Shown here: in pieces, positions 1 through 8,804 of the stretch
How the letters are laid out: every line of letters starts with the position of its first letter
How positions within the stretch are numbered: the first letter of the stretch is position 1
Assembly (NCBI GenBank): GCA_015063135.1
Contig: SUTA01000006.1
Coordinates: 1-64,000 of the forward strand
Length of the DNA stretch: 64,000 nt
Direction of reading: 5' to 3'
From: Thermoplasmata archaeon
GTDB lineage: Archaea; Thermoplasmatota; Thermoplasmata; Methanomassiliicoccales; Methanomethylophilaceae
The notes under the pieces: model-generated
Database searches by the model: none
Told to the model about the DNA's origin: nothing
What the model saw: only the letters and a program-made list of their open reading frames with translations
Translations under genes and position numbers: made by a program

Positions 1-2
1 AT

Positions 3-110
3 GTCATGCGGGCCAGGGCCCGCATGACCGACGCCGCGGAGGCGGTACAGATGGTCAGAATCCTGAACATCTACAAGGAGTGCAGAATCTCAGCCAGGGG
101 GTCTGATCGA
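3..110 (+). CDS. C-terminal end of an unidentified gene (cut by window edge)
   Basis: A reading frame enters from the left edge and covers about 35 codons with the codon use of the other genes here (AGG, CGC, GTC, ATC). It ends with a serine-aspartate before a CGA codon at 108-110. After that codon the frame continues into AT-rich DNA and the tRNA promoter, reaching a TAA only inside the tRNA region, so I end it at CGA. The visible helix (a Met/Val/Glu/Ala-rich stretch followed by a Lys-Glu-Cys-Arg tail) is too short to assign a family. It may be the last helix of an AAA+ or MCM-type ATPase, but that is a guess. Confidence 0.4.
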
Positions 111-176
111 ATTACCGAACACAGTTGCGCCAGACCAAAGTTTTTAATACAACTCCCTCAATCGCCAAAACCACAA

Positions 177-252
177 GCCGCTGTAGCTCAGTAGGTAGAG
201 CGTGTGACTGTTAATCACAAGGTCCTCGGTTCAAATCCGTGTAGCGGCGCCA
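177..252 (+). tRNA. tRNA-Asn (GTT)
   Basis: A cloverleaf with a 7-bp acceptor stem (177-183 with 242-248, closing in a G-T pair), D arm GCTCAGTAGGTAGAGC, anticodon GTT in the loop CTGTTAA, and a T arm with GGTTCAAATCC. The discriminator is G249 and CCA is encoded at 250-252. A TATA-like box TTTTTAATA at 141-149 sits about 30 nt upstream, as expected for an archaeal tRNA promoter. No intron is seen. Confidence 0.95.
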
Positions 253-328
253 TATCCCCTTCTTCTCCATTCCCATCATCCGGGCCCCGCCATGGCTCCC
301 CGATTGCCAAGGCCCCGTCCCCTTCAAG

Positions 329-390
329 AAACCGTCCGTTAAATTGCAGTTTTTTACAATAAACCGTCCGTTAAATTGTAGCTATAAATA
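329..390 (+). promoter_or_regulatory. Promoter with an 18-bp direct repeat before the AAA+ ATPase gene
   Basis: AAACCGTCCGTTAAATTG occurs at 329-346 and again at 361-378, a spacing of 32 bp or about three helical turns. The second copy directly abuts a TATA box (GCTATAAATA, 381-390), which lies about 27 nt before the ATG at 413, so the mRNA is probably leaderless. The arrangement resembles a tandem activator or repressor site. No regulator is identified. Confidence 0.5.
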
Positions 391-412
391 TGTGCAATGT
401 ATATGCCAGCAT

Positions 413-1795
413 ATGCTGAGGCGCAAGGTGTACGATGCACTGATGGAATGGAAGGAGAATGGGGACAAGCCCTTGGTCGTCTATGGCCAGCGCCAAGTCG
501 GCAAGACCTTCATCGTGGACGAGTTCGCCAAGCGCAACTACCGCACGTACATCTACGCCAACCTCAACGAGGACCGGGCATTCAGATCCATATTCGAACA
601 GGAGGACAGGACCATCGGGAACATCCTCCTGTCCATGCGTGTAATCCGCGGCATCGACCACATGGACCCCGAAGACACCCTGATCTTCCTCGACGAGGTC
701 CAGGACTGCGAGGCCGCCCTCGGGGCCCTGAAGACATTCAGGGAGGACGGGCGCTATAAGGTCGTGGCCTCTGGCTCGATGCTCGGGGTCGACATCAATC
801 CCGGGAAGAGGGACGAGGGGCCCAGGCCATTGGTCCCTGTCGGGCAGGTCACCGAGATCCGCATGACCTCCTTGGATTTCGAGGAATTCCTCTGGGCCAA
901 CGGCATACCCCAGGACGCCATAGACGGCGTGAGGTCGAGGATAGCCGCCGGGAAACCCATAGGATCCGCCGTGCTGAACGAGTTCTCCAAGCTGTTCCGT
1001 ACATACCAGGTCGTGGGCGGCATGCCCGCGGCGGTCCGGAGATTCGTCGAGGACAGGACCACGTTCGCGGGTGCATTCAAAGAGCTCGACGACATCCTCT
1101 CCATGGTCAAGCGCGACATAACCAAGTACAGCACCCCCGAGAACGCCGCCAAGACGGCGGAATGCTTCGAATCCATCCCCGCCCAATTGGCCGAAACGAA
1201 CAAGAGGTTCCACTATTCCAGGATAGATCCGCTGGGAACGAAGGGGGGATCCCGCAGAGCGGCCGACAGGTACATGGGCAACCTGGTCTGGATCAAGCAG
1301 GCCGGATACGGCAACTTCTGCTACGCTCTGGAACAGATAGCCTCGCCCCTGACAGCACAGATTAAGAGGGACGTGTTCAGGGTCTACCTGTCTGACACCG
1401 GGATGCTGACGAGAATGTACGGCGATAGGACCGCAGCGGCCGTGTTCACATCCGACCCCGGGTTCAACAAGGGGGCCATCATGGAGAACGTCGTGGCCGA
1501 GTGCATGTACAAGTGCGGATTCCAGCCCTGCTACTACCTGAAGAACAACGGCGAAAACAGGATGGAGATCGACTTTGTGGTCGAGTTCTTCGGGGGGCCC
1601 GTGGCGATCGAGGTGAAATCCGGCAAAGACAGGAGCGCCCCGTCCATCTGGAAGGTCGCCGATCATTTCCGGGTCCATCGCAGGATAATGCTGGAAGACG
1701 GAGACGTCTGGATGGGGGAGGACGGCATAGAGCACTACCCCATCTTCGCAGCCGCGTTCATGGATTCCTTGGACCAGCGCCCCGGATTCCTGCGA
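413..1795 (+). CDS. AAA+ ATPase with DUF4143 domain
   Basis: Predicted 460-residue ATPase of the AAA_14/DUF4143 family, often accessory and of unknown cellular role. The N-terminus carries a Walker A (VVYGQRQVGKT, about residues 21-31), a Walker B (LIFLDEVQD, about 87-95) and a sensor segment ASGSMLG near 123. The second half has the DUF4143 signature VYLSDTGMLTRMYG and a PD-(D/E)XK-like patch, MEIDFVVEF...AIEVKSGKD. I chose ATG 413, not the earlier ATG at 344, because it lies at leaderless distance from the TATA box and begins the conserved region. The body has no CGA codon. The frame meets CGA at 1793-1795 and then runs 12 codons to TAA at 1829-1831, and that TAA is itself part of the next tRNA's TATA box. 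Confidence 0.85.
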
Positions 1796-1857
1796 GCCCC
1801 TGGAGTCGCGCCCATGACGATAGGTATTTAACCGTCCCGCATATTGTGGCAGCATAA

Positions 1858-1931
1858 GGGCTCGTAGCTTAGTTAGGTAGAGCGTCTGGCTCATAACCAG
1901 ATGGCCATCGGTTCAAATCCGGTCGGGCCCA
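1858..1931 (+). tRNA. tRNA-Met (CAT), elongator type
   Basis: Cloverleaf of 74 nt. Acceptor stem GGGCTCG pairs with CGGGCCC (one G-T pair), D arm GCTTAGTTAGGTAGAGC, anticodon stem TCTGG/CCAGA with CAT in the loop CTCATAA, and T arm GGTTCAAATCC. CCA is not encoded. The anticodon stem lacks the three consecutive G-C pairs of initiator tRNA, so it is elongator Met or the agmatidine-modified tRNA-Ile2, which sequence alone does not settle. A TATA box (GGTATTTAA, about 1823-1831) lies 30 nt upstream, at the end of the ATPase gene. Confidence 0.92.
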
Positions 1932-1962
1932 CTATGACCTTCTCAACATCCTGGCGGTCGAC

Positions 1963-3138
1963 ATGTCTGTGAAACGCTGGCTCCCGCTCATCGGCATCTT
2001 CGTCTGCGTGTTCGTGTTCAACATGTCGGAGTTCATGCCCGTCGGTCTGCTGACGAGCATCGCCGACGACCTCGGAGTCGGGGAGTCCGATGCCGGGATG
2101 CTCATTTCGGTCTACGCCTGGGCGGTCGCCATCCTGTCGCTGCCGATCATGCTGGTGCTGCGCAAGATGCAGTACCGCCCCATGCTCCTGATGTGCGTGG
2201 GCCTCTTCATCGCCTTCCAGGCAGCGTCCGCGCTGTCCGCCGACTACTGGACCCTCATGGCCTCCAGGATCGGCGTCGCCGTGGCCCACTCCGTCTTCTG
2301 GTCCATCGCATCCCCGCTGGCCGTCAGGGTCGTGGACCCGGGGTACCAGAGGCTGGCCATCAGCGCCGTGGCGCTGGGGACGTCCATGGCCATGATACTC
2401 GGGCTCCCCCTGGGCAGGGTCATCGGGCTGGCCCTCGGGTGGAGGATGACCTTCCTGTCCATCGCGGTGATCTCCCTGATGGTGCTCCTGCTGCTGATCG
2501 CCGTGTTCCCGAAGCTGCGGAACCCGGGGACGTTCACCGTCAGGAGGGTGCCGGAGATCTTCAGGGACCGCGTGATCGTGTCCATCTACGGCAGCCTGGT
2601 GGTCACGGTCGTCGGGATCTACTGCTGCTACAGCTACATCGAGCCCTTCCTGCTGGATTTCGCCGGGCTCTCCCCGGACATGGTCACCGTCTACCTGACG
2701 GCGTACGGCGTAGCCGGGATCCTGGGGAGCTACATCTTCACCAAGGTCTACGGCACCAGGAGGTTCCCCTTCCTGGCCGCCTCCTTCCTGGGCGGGGCCC
2801 TGGCCATGGTCCTGCTGAACCCCTCCGCCCCGCACCACTGGATCCTGCTGGCGGACATGGCCTTCTGGGGCATCTGCATCACCGGGTTCAACGTCTCCTA
2901 CCAGAACGAGATCATCAGGGCGTCCCCCATCGATGCCGTCCCGATAGTCATGTCCCTGTTCTCCGGCCTGTTCAACGCCGGGATCGCCATGGGGTCCATG
3001 GCGGGCGGCTTCGTCACCGATTCCATCGGCGTGGAATGGATAGGCTACGTCGGCGGGATATCCATGGGCATAGCCGCGCTGTTCGTCTGCCTGGTCCTCA
3101 TCCGCCTGCTGAGGCGCCAGTCGCCGCGCGTGGGATAA
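1963..3138 (+). CDS. MFS transporter of the DHA1 / sugar-efflux type
   Basis: 391-residue inner-membrane transporter with about 12 hydrophobic segments. The first loop region SEFMPVGLL (residues 22-30) matches the [ST]EF-x-[PVI]-x-GLL signature of AraJ/SotB/Bcr-type proton-coupled drug and sugar efflux proteins. The motif GLPLGRVIG near 147-155 is the motif-C region of helix 5. The substrate cannot be read from sequence. The gene starts 31 nt after tRNA-Met without a clear Shine-Dalgarno and ends at a true TAA. It may be co-transcribed with the next membrane protein, 25 nt downstream. Confidence 0.85.
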   Translation: MSVKRWLPLIGIFVCVFVFNMSEFMPVGLLTSIADDLGVGESDAGMLISVYAWAVAILSLPIMLVLRKMQYRPMLLMCVGLFIAFQAASALSADYWTLMASRIGVAVAHSVFWSIASPLAVRVVDPGYQRLAISAVALGTSMAMILGLPLGRVIGLALGWRMTFLSIAVISLMVLLLLIAVFPKLRNPGTFTVRRVPEIFRDRVIVSIYGSLVVTVVGIYCCYSYIEPFLLDFAGLSPDMVTVYLTAYGVAGILGSYIFTKVYGTRRFPFLAASFLGGALAMVLLNPSAPHHWILLADMAFWGICITGFNVSYQNEIIRASPIDAVPIVMSLFSGLFNAGIAMGSMAGGFVTDSIGVEWIGYVGGISMGIAALFVCLVLIRLLRRQSPRVG

Positions 3139-3163
3139 GTACACCGTCAACGATATCCATCAT

Positions 3164-3835
3164 ATGTCCATCGTGGAGGAGGCCATCGGGGAGAACGCGG
3201 GGAGGCGCACCGCCCTCATGCTGGCAGGCCTCGTCGTGATGGCCTACGGCACCGCCCTCTCCGCCCACGCGGGCCTGGGGGCCACGCCCATCTCCACCCT
3301 ACCGTTCGTCCTGTCCGAGGGGCTGCCCTTCTCCTTCGGCGCATGGGTCTTCATCTTCAACTCCGTGCTCCTCCTGGCGCAGATAGCCATCAGGCGCACG
3401 ATCGACGCCAACATAACCCTCCAGATCCCGGTCCTCATCCTGTTCAGCTTCATGTGCGACGTGGCCTACTGGACCACGGGGTTCGCCGAGGGCGAGACCT
3501 ATCTGGAATCATGGGTCATCACGCTGATCAGCATCGCGGTCATGGGCCTGGGCATCGCCCTCACCCTCAGGGGGAACGTGTCTTTCCGCCCGGCGGACGG
3601 GTTCACCGAGGCGGTGGCGATGCGCTTCCACGGGGACTACGGCACGTTCAAGCTGGTGATCGACATGTCCGTCATCCTGCTGGCGTGCATCGCATCCGTC
3701 TGCCTGTTCGGCGAGCTCTACGGCGTGAGGGAGGGCTCCATCGCGGCCATGCTCCTCACCGGCCCCGCGGAGAAGTTCATATCCAGGCACCTGGGGTTCG
3801 TGAACGGCTGGGCCGACGAGGACGCGCCGCTGCGA
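3164..3835 (+). CDS. YczE/YitT-like integral membrane protein
   Basis: 223-residue protein with five or six hydrophobic helices. The N-terminal LVVMAYGTALSAHAGLGATPISTLP pattern (helix, then Gly-Leu-Gly-Ala-x-P) is typical of the YczE/YyaS/YitT (DUF6198) family, whose transport function is unknown. It follows the MFS gene by 25 nt on the same strand. The frame reaches CGA at 3833-3835 after GCG CCG CTG. The following codons (AGT GCA GAA TAT GGT AGA) are unlike the gene, contain the TATA box of the next gene (CATTTTATCC, about 3863-3873) and end in TAG at 3877. I take CGA as the end. Confidence 0.75.
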
Positions 3836-3900
3836 TCCAGTGCAGAATATGGTAGAGTCAGCACCATTTTATCCTAGCATTTGTTGGCATAGCCGATACC

Positions 3901-5019
3901 ATGGCGATACTCGGATTCGGACTTATGCGCCTGCCCCTGAAGGACCCCGCCGACCAGTCGAGCGTCGACGTCGAACAGACGAAGAGGATGGTCGACATGT
4001 ACCTGGAGGCCGGCCTCGACTACTTCGACACCGCCTACATGTACCACAACAACCAGAGCGAGAAGGCCATAAAGGAGGCCCTTGTCGACCGCCATCCGCG
4101 CGACAGCTACAGGATCGCCACCAAGCTGCCCATAATGATGGTCTCCGACCCGAAGAAAGCGGAGGAGATCTTCGACGAGCAGCTGGAGAAGATCGGGGTC
4201 GACTACTTCGACTACTACCTCATCCACAACATCTGCTCCGAGTTCCTGCCCAATGCCGAGTCCTGCAAGGCGTTCGACCTCGTGAAGAGGAAGAAGGCCG
4301 AGGGGAGGATCAGGAGGATCGGGTTCTCCTTCCACGACAGCCCCGAACTGCTGGACAAGGTCCTCACCGAGCATCCGGAGATGGAGTTCGTGCAGCTGCA
4401 GGTCAACTACCTGGACATGGACAACGCCAGCATCGCGTCCAGGGCGAACCTCGAGGTCGCGAGGAAGCACGGCATCCCGGTCATCGTCATGGAGCCCGTC
4501 AAGGGCGGCATCCTCGCCGACATCCCGGAGGAGGCCGAGAGGATCCTCCGCGATGCGGATCCGGACCTCAGCCCGGCCGCATGGGCGCTCAGATTCGCGA
4601 TGAGCCAAGACGGAGTGGAGATAGTCCTCTCGGGCATGTCGTCCATCGGGCAGATGGAAGACAACCTCAGGGCATGCAAGGGCTTCGGCAGGATGTCCCC
4701 GGAGGAGGTCGCCACCGTGGAGAGGGCTGCGAAGATTATCAGCTCCAACATCGCCATCCCCTGCACCAAGTGCAGGTACTGCATGAAGACCTGCCCCCAG
4801 GACGTCCTCATCGCCGATTACTTCGAGCTGTACAACGCGGAGAAGGCCAACCCGGCCAAGGGCTGGTCCGTCCCGGGGATGTACTACAGCAACAGGTCCA
4901 AGGGCCACGGGAAGGCCTCCGACTGCATCGGATGCGGGAACTGCGAGGAGCAGTGCCCCCAGCACCTGAAGATAATCGACCTGCTGAAGGATGTGGCGGG
5001 GCTGTTCGAGAAGAACTGA
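3901..5019 (+). CDS. Aldo/keto reductase with C-terminal 2x[4Fe-4S] domain
   Basis: 372-residue oxidoreductase. It opens with LGFGLMRLP, keeps the AKR catalytic Asp and Tyr in YFDTAYMYHNN (about residues 39-49), the Lys in ATKLP and the His in IHN near residue 103. The C-terminus has two cysteine clusters, CTKCRYCMKTCP and CIGCGNCEEQCP, characteristic of the ferredoxin-like tail of this AKR subfamily in anaerobes. Substrate is unknown; electrons presumably pass between ferredoxin and a carbonyl compound. TATA at about 3865 puts transcription at or just before the ATG, so translation is probably leaderless. True TGA stop. Confidence 0.88.
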   Translation: MAILGFGLMRLPLKDPADQSSVDVEQTKRMVDMYLEAGLDYFDTAYMYHNNQSEKAIKEALVDRHPRDSYRIATKLPIMMVSDPKKAEEIFDEQLEKIGVDYFDYYLIHNICSEFLPNAESCKAFDLVKRKKAEGRIRRIGFSFHDSPELLDKVLTEHPEMEFVQLQVNYLDMDNASIASRANLEVARKHGIPVIVMEPVKGGILADIPEEAERILRDADPDLSPAAWALRFAMSQDGVEIVLSGMSSIGQMEDNLRACKGFGRMSPEEVATVERAAKIISSNIAIPCTKCRYCMKTCPQDVLIADYFELYNAEKANPAKGWSVPGMYYSNRSKGHGKASDCIGCGNCEEQCPQHLKIIDLLKDVAGLFEKN

Positions 5020-5086
5020 CCCCTTTCAGGAACTTACAAGGGATGCTCCCAAAAGATTTAAGAAAAATACATTGTATTTTCCAATC

Positions 5087-5308
5087 ATGACTCTGACAAT
5101 GAGGGCAACACCAGAAGAGGCTGAACTCATCAAAAATTACGCTGATGTGCATGGTATGAGCGTCTCAGATGCCCTCCGTAATGCCATCTTCTCAGTAATC
5201 GAGGAGGAAATTGACATCGAAACTGGCAAGATTGCCTTACTTGAGTACCGCAGAAATCCTGTATCGCACAGCCTGGAGGAAATAGAGAAGAAATACGGGA
5301 TAGAATGA
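5087..5308 (+). CDS. relB: RelB-type antitoxin
   Basis: 73-residue protein with an N-terminal ribbon-helix-helix pattern (MTLTMRATPEEAELIKNYAD) followed by a helix and a charged tail that would wrap the toxin. A TATA-like AAAGATTTAAG at 5052-5062 stands about 28 nt before ATG 5087, favouring this start over an upstream GTG/ATG at 4991. Its TGA stop overlaps the toxin start as ATGA (5305-5308). An imperfect palindrome ATTG-TATTTT-CCAAT just before the start (about 5071-5085) could be the autoregulatory site. Codon use is more AT-rich than its neighbours (AAT, ATT, CGT, AGA), suggesting recent acquisition. Confidence 0.85.
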   Translation: MTLTMRATPEEAELIKNYADVHGMSVSDALRNAIFSVIEEEIDIETGKIALLEYRRNPVSHSLEEIEKKYGIE

Positions 5309-5571
5309 GCTATCACGTCAGATTCTCGGAAATTGCCGAGAGAGACCTCGATAAGATGGATCCCCCGGTCAGGGAATATATAATCAGATGGATCCGTAAA
5401 AACCTCGAAGGCATAGATAACCCTCGGAGGATTGGCAAAGCGCTACAGGGTGACCTTTCCGGCCTCTGGCGGTACAGAGTCGGTAAATACAGAATCATTA
5501 TTGAAATCCAAGATGATGACCTGATTATCATGACTCTGCATATAAGATTCAGGAAAAACGCATACAGGTAA
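5305..5571 (+). CDS. relE: RelE/ParE-family toxin
   Basis: 88 residues with the RelE fold order: an N-terminal strand YHVRFSEIAERDLDKMD, two helices, then GLWRYRVGKYRIIIEI and a C-terminal strand ending RFRKNAYR. The Arg-Tyr-Arg-Val-Gly-x-Tyr-Arg block and the terminal Arg/Tyr are the usual substrate-binding residues of mRNA interferases of this family. Translationally coupled to the antitoxin by a 4-nt overlap. Like the antitoxin it has low-GC codons. Stop is TAA. Confidence 0.88.
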   Translation: MSYHVRFSEIAERDLDKMDPPVREYIIRWIRKNLEGIDNPRRIGKALQGDLSGLWRYRVGKYRIIIEIQDDDLIIMTLHIRFRKNAYR

Positions 5572-5575
5572 ATGG

Positions 5576-5597
5576 GCGGCGGGGCGGACCCCGCCGC
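5576..5597. terminator. GC hairpin between convergent genes
   Basis: GCGGCGGGG (5576-5584), loop CGGA, CCCCGCCGC (5589-5597): a perfect 9-bp stem between the toxin gene and the convergent flavodoxin gene. It could serve both transcripts. No long U tract follows on either side. Confidence 0.5.
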
Positions 5598-5609
5598 GTT
5601 TGACAGAAT

Positions 5610-6158
5610 TCAGAACTTCTTCGCGATGGCGGCGCACTGGGCCTTCACGTCGTCGCTCTTCTCGGCATAGTCCATTGCGTTGCCGGTGACCATGGCGATC
5701 TTGCCGACGGGCTCGAACTTGAAGTAGTTCTTGAGGACACCGAGCATCTTGTCGGCGAGCACGTCGGCGCCCGCGGTGCCCGCGGCGGTGACGGCCACGG
5801 CCTTCTTGCCGGGCTGGAGGCTGCAGCTGAAGTCCGCCTTGAGGAAGCCGAACATCCTGTCCTCGAACAGCCTGTACTGCCCGCAGGCCTCGCCGAAGTA
5901 GACGGGGGCCGAGACGACGACCGCGTCTGCGTCCCTGACGGCCTCCAGGACGGGGGTCAGGTCGTCCTTGACGACGCAGGACCCGCCGTTCTTCTTGCAC
6001 CCGTTGCAGGCCTGGCAGCCCTTGCGGTTGGCCATGGGGTTGATGTAGAAGACCTGGACGTCCTTCCCGTCCGCTTTCGCGGCATCGAGGATGGCGTTCA
6101 CGGCATATGCGGTGGGTCCGTTCTTGTGCGGGCTGGAGATGATTCCAACGATTGTCAT
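5610..6158 (-). CDS. Flavodoxin-fold NADPH-dependent FMN reductase family protein
   Basis: About 182 residues. The N-terminal IVGIISSPHKNGPTAYAV is the FMN phosphate-binding loop (S-x-x-x-x-x-T). GCQACNGCKKNGGSCVVKDD is the cysteine-rich segment found in iron-sulfur flavoproteins and related multimeric flavodoxin proteins, and SAPVYFGEACGQ is the flavin-ring loop. With the compact CxxCxxC cluster it may hold a [4Fe-4S] centre like Isf of methanogens. I chose ATG at 6158 because a TATA box (GATATAC, about 6183-6189) then gives a leaderless transcript; a TTG at 6179 is possible. True TGA stop. Confidence 0.82.
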   Translation of the reverse strand: MTIVGIISSPHKNGPTAYAVNAILDAAKADGKDVQVFYINPMANRKGCQACNGCKKNGGSCVVKDDLTPVLEAVRDADAVVVSAPVYFGEACGQYRLFEDRMFGFLKADFSCSLQPGKKAVAVTAAGTAGADVLADKMLGVLKNYFKFEPVGKIAMVTGNAMDYAEKSDDVKAQCAAIAKKF

Positions 6159-6213
6159 GAGGGGCGGATGCATTTGCAAGGTATATCAATAGGAATGTTA
6201 CACGGATGTAACC

Positions 6214-7374
6214 TCGCTCCCTCACGTACCTCGCGGAGCGGGTGCTGCCCTCGGATTTGCGGATCCTGCCCTCCTTCCTGAGGCTCTGCAGCACATTCGT
6301 GGCCATGACCAGGGACTGCTCCTCGGTCACCGGCCTCACGGACCTCAGCATCTCCGCCACCTCCGACCTGGTGACCGACCCGCGGAGGTCTATCAGCGAC
6401 ATAACGGCCTCCCTGGCATCTCCCCTGAACATCGAGGGGGATTCAGGTTCCGCCACGATGACCGGGACGCCCCCGGCGATCTCCATCAGCCCCTGGGAGC
6501 ACAGCTCCGATATCCTCCTGTCCGGGAGGTACCTCCCCTTGGAAAAGCGGTCCAGGTCCATTATGTCGGCGATCCCGATGTCGTCCCTGACGTCCAGCAG
6601 CCTCGCGTAGGCCCCCTGGCGCCTCCCGTGGAACGTGACGGAGACGGTGCCGTCCCCCGTGTCGAAGGTCGGCATCGGGAACCTCCTGAACGCCTGGGAC
6701 AGGTACATCCCCCTGATTCCGGACCTGCTGCCCGGCACCAGCCCCACCGATGCCATGCACCTGCGGAGGCAGGCGTTCCTGTCGTCCCTGAACGACGGCC
6801 TCCCCAGCGCGAACTCCTCCGGGGCGACGTCCGGGAAGGTCCCGCTGTTCACCACCTCCACGGACTCCGCCTCCCTCTCTATCAGCTCTATGGTCCCGCC
6901 GGCCTCGTAGTCCTGGAACGCCACGGCGTTCATCAGGGCCTCCGTCAGGGACTGGATCCTGTATGTCGACACGGACCTCCTGCGGTCCCCGGAGCCGACC
7001 TGCACGGTGGGGTTCCTCACGACCGACACGGCGCTCCTCACCGACAGTGCCAGAGGGCATCCGAGGATCCTCGAATCCTCCAGCTTCCCGTCCACCCCGT
7101 AGAGCCTCCACCTGATGCAGACGGACCTCGGCAGGAGGTCCTCGGTGCCCTTCCCGAGGAGCACGAGCGCGGCGTTGGTGAGCTTCCCCCTCTTGGTGAA
7201 CCCGGTCTCGGCGAGGAACCTCTCGTCGTCCCACTCCGCGGACTCCGCCTCCCTCGCGGGATCCACCGATAGGTACTGCGCCCTGACGGAGCGCACGGCC
7301 CCGATGTCGAGGTCGCGTATGGTCGCTGAGGGGACCACGTTCCCGGTCCAGTCGTCGTACTTCCCGGTGGCCAT
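6214..7374 (-). CDS. ATP-binding protein of the AlbA_2/Schlafen-type family, missing its N-terminal AlbA_2 domain
   Basis: 386 residues that match the middle and C-terminal parts of the large family of AlbA_2 ATP-binding proteins: WDDERFLAETGFTKRGKLTNAALVLLGK, then a GHKL-like segment (SLTEALMNAVAFQDY, SVEVVNSG) and a C-terminal winged-helix region. The usual N-terminal AlbA_2 (divergent AAA_4) domain of about 150 residues is absent: an in-frame stop lies just before ATG 7374 and a TATA-like box (TTATATCC, about 7393-7401) sits at leaderless distance. It is either a functional shortened gene or a 5'-truncated remnant. The frame ends at CGA 6214-6216 (…YVRE), then runs on through the flavodoxin gene to 5443 in another frame. 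Confidence 0.6.
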
Positions 7375-7532
7375 GCCCTATCAATCCGCGAGGTAGGATA
7401 TAATCTCATTTATTCTCATTTGCCTCGGCGCGCATGCATGGTTACCGGCCCCTCCGCCCGTCAACCATTATATAGGGAGGAAAGGTGGCATGCACATTCG
7501 CGCGACCCGTCGCGCCAAAAGAGGTTAAGATT

Positions 7533-8759
7533 ATGGCAATGCCCAAAGCGCCCAAACCGGATCTCATCAAGCTGCCCCGCGTGCAGAAGGAGATCACCGC
7601 CTGCCTGCAGTGCGGATACTGCATCGACGTCTGCGAAGCCCACAACCAGACCCCGTGGGAGTCCGTCACCCCCAGGGGTAAGATCTACTACATCACCCAG
7701 ATGGACCAGAAGGCCCTGGGCGTCGTGGACGGGATGCTCAGCAGGGAGATCGCCCTGAGCCCCGAGTTCGTCGATGCCATGTACAAGTGCACCGGCTGCG
7801 GCAACTGCGAGGTCGTCTGCCACGCCAAGATCCACCTCGTGGACCTGTGGGAGAAGATGAGGGACTGGATCGTCGCCAACGGCGCCGGGCCCCTCCCCGC
7901 GCACAAGGGAATCGCCAAGAACATCTCCGCCAAGCACAACTCCTTCGGGGAGGACCCCAAGAAGAGGGATGCCTGGTGGCCCGAGGAGGTCCCCCGCGCC
8001 AAGGTGCCCGATGTGATCTTCTTCGCCGGATGCACCGGATCCTACAGGATGCAGCAGGTCCCCAGGGCCGGAGTCACCGTCCTGCACAGGGCCGGCGTCA
8101 AGATGAACTGCCTGGGAGAGAAGGAGTACTGCTGCTCCTCGCCCCTGCTGAGGACCGGGAACCCCTCCCTGTCCCTCGAGTGCGCCGAGGCCGTCGTCGA
8201 GAAGGCCGACGGCGTCGGGGCCAAGGACATGGTCATGACCTGCTCCGGATGCTACAAGACCGTCTCCACCGACTTCGGCAGGTTCTACGCCAAGGTCGGC
8301 CAGAACGTCTACCACTTCTCCCAGTACGTCGAGAAGCTCATCGCCGAGAGGAAGCTCCCCCTGAACAACGAGTTCAACCACAAGGTCACCTACCACGACC
8401 CCTGCCACATGGGCAGGCACATGGGCGTCTACGACCCGCCGAGGAACGTCCTCAAGAAGATCAAGGGCATCGAGTTCGTCGAGATGGAGAAGTCCAGGGA
8501 GAACTCCAGGTGCTGCGGAGCCGGAGGAGGCTACAAGAGCGCCTTCGGCGACTTCGCCGTCAACGTTGCGGTCGAGAGGATCAGGGACGCCGAGGCTACC
8601 GGCGCCGACGTCCTCGTCACCTGCTGCCCCTTCTGCGTGCTCAACCTGACCCAGGGAGCCAAGAAGATCGGCTCCAAGATCCAGGTCATGGACCTGTCCC
8701 AGGTCCTGCTGCAGGTCACCGCCCCCAAGGTGGAGGCCCCTGCACCGGCAAAAGAGTGA
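7533..8759 (+). CDS. hdrD: HdrD-like heterodisulfide reductase subunit (two ferredoxin clusters plus two CCG domains)
   Basis: 408 residues. CLQCGYCIDVCEA (about 23-35) and CTGCGNCEVVCHA (about 84-96) bind two [4Fe-4S] clusters. Two CCG domains follow: FFAGCTGS…EYCCSS and YHDPCHMG…CCGAGGGYKSAF…CCPFC, the noncubane cluster site of HdrB/HdrD. Length and order are those of HdrD, which reduces CoM-S-S-CoB at the end of methanogenesis. In Methanomassiliicoccales HdrD homologues are thought to work with an Fpo-like complex. A glycolate-oxidase GlcF-like role cannot be excluded. TATA (ATTATATAG, about 7467-7475) and a GAGGT Shine-Dalgarno (7521-7525) select ATG 7533 over the ATG at 7485. True TGA stop. 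Confidence 0.85.
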   Translation: MAMPKAPKPDLIKLPRVQKEITACLQCGYCIDVCEAHNQTPWESVTPRGKIYYITQMDQKALGVVDGMLSREIALSPEFVDAMYKCTGCGNCEVVCHAKIHLVDLWEKMRDWIVANGAGPLPAHKGIAKNISAKHNSFGEDPKKRDAWWPEEVPRAKVPDVIFFAGCTGSYRMQQVPRAGVTVLHRAGVKMNCLGEKEYCCSSPLLRTGNPSLSLECAEAVVEKADGVGAKDMVMTCSGCYKTVSTDFGRFYAKVGQNVYHFSQYVEKLIAERKLPLNNEFNHKVTYHDPCHMGRHMGVYDPPRNVLKKIKGIEFVEMEKSRENSRCCGAGGGYKSAFGDFAVNVAVERIRDAEATGADVLVTCCPFCVLNLTQGAKKIGSKIQVMDLSQVLLQVTAPKVEAPAPAKE

Positions 8760-8772
8760 AAACAGCTACACA

Positions 8773-8789
8773 GGGGGGTCTGACCCCCC
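8773..8789 (+). terminator. GC hairpin after hdrD
   Basis: GGGGGGTC-T-GACCCCCC, a near-perfect inverted repeat 13 nt after the hdrD TGA and 15 nt before the next start codon. It fits a transcription terminator or attenuator between the two genes. Confidence 0.45.
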
Positions 8790-8804
8790 ATCCCTTCTTC
8801 CGAC

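Noticed and set aside
371-1894. Long minus-strand ORF opposite the ATPase (and similar long antisense ORFs, for example 1891-3150, 14159-15766, 26456-28537)
   Set aside because: High-GC third-position bias opens opposite frames. Their translations are rich in Gly/Pro/His/Arg with no domain, while the other strand encodes recognised proteins.
5576-5597. CRISPR or REP-type repeats from the GC hairpins
   Set aside because: The hairpins differ in sequence, occur singly at gene ends and have no regular spacing; no CRISPR array was seen in the window.
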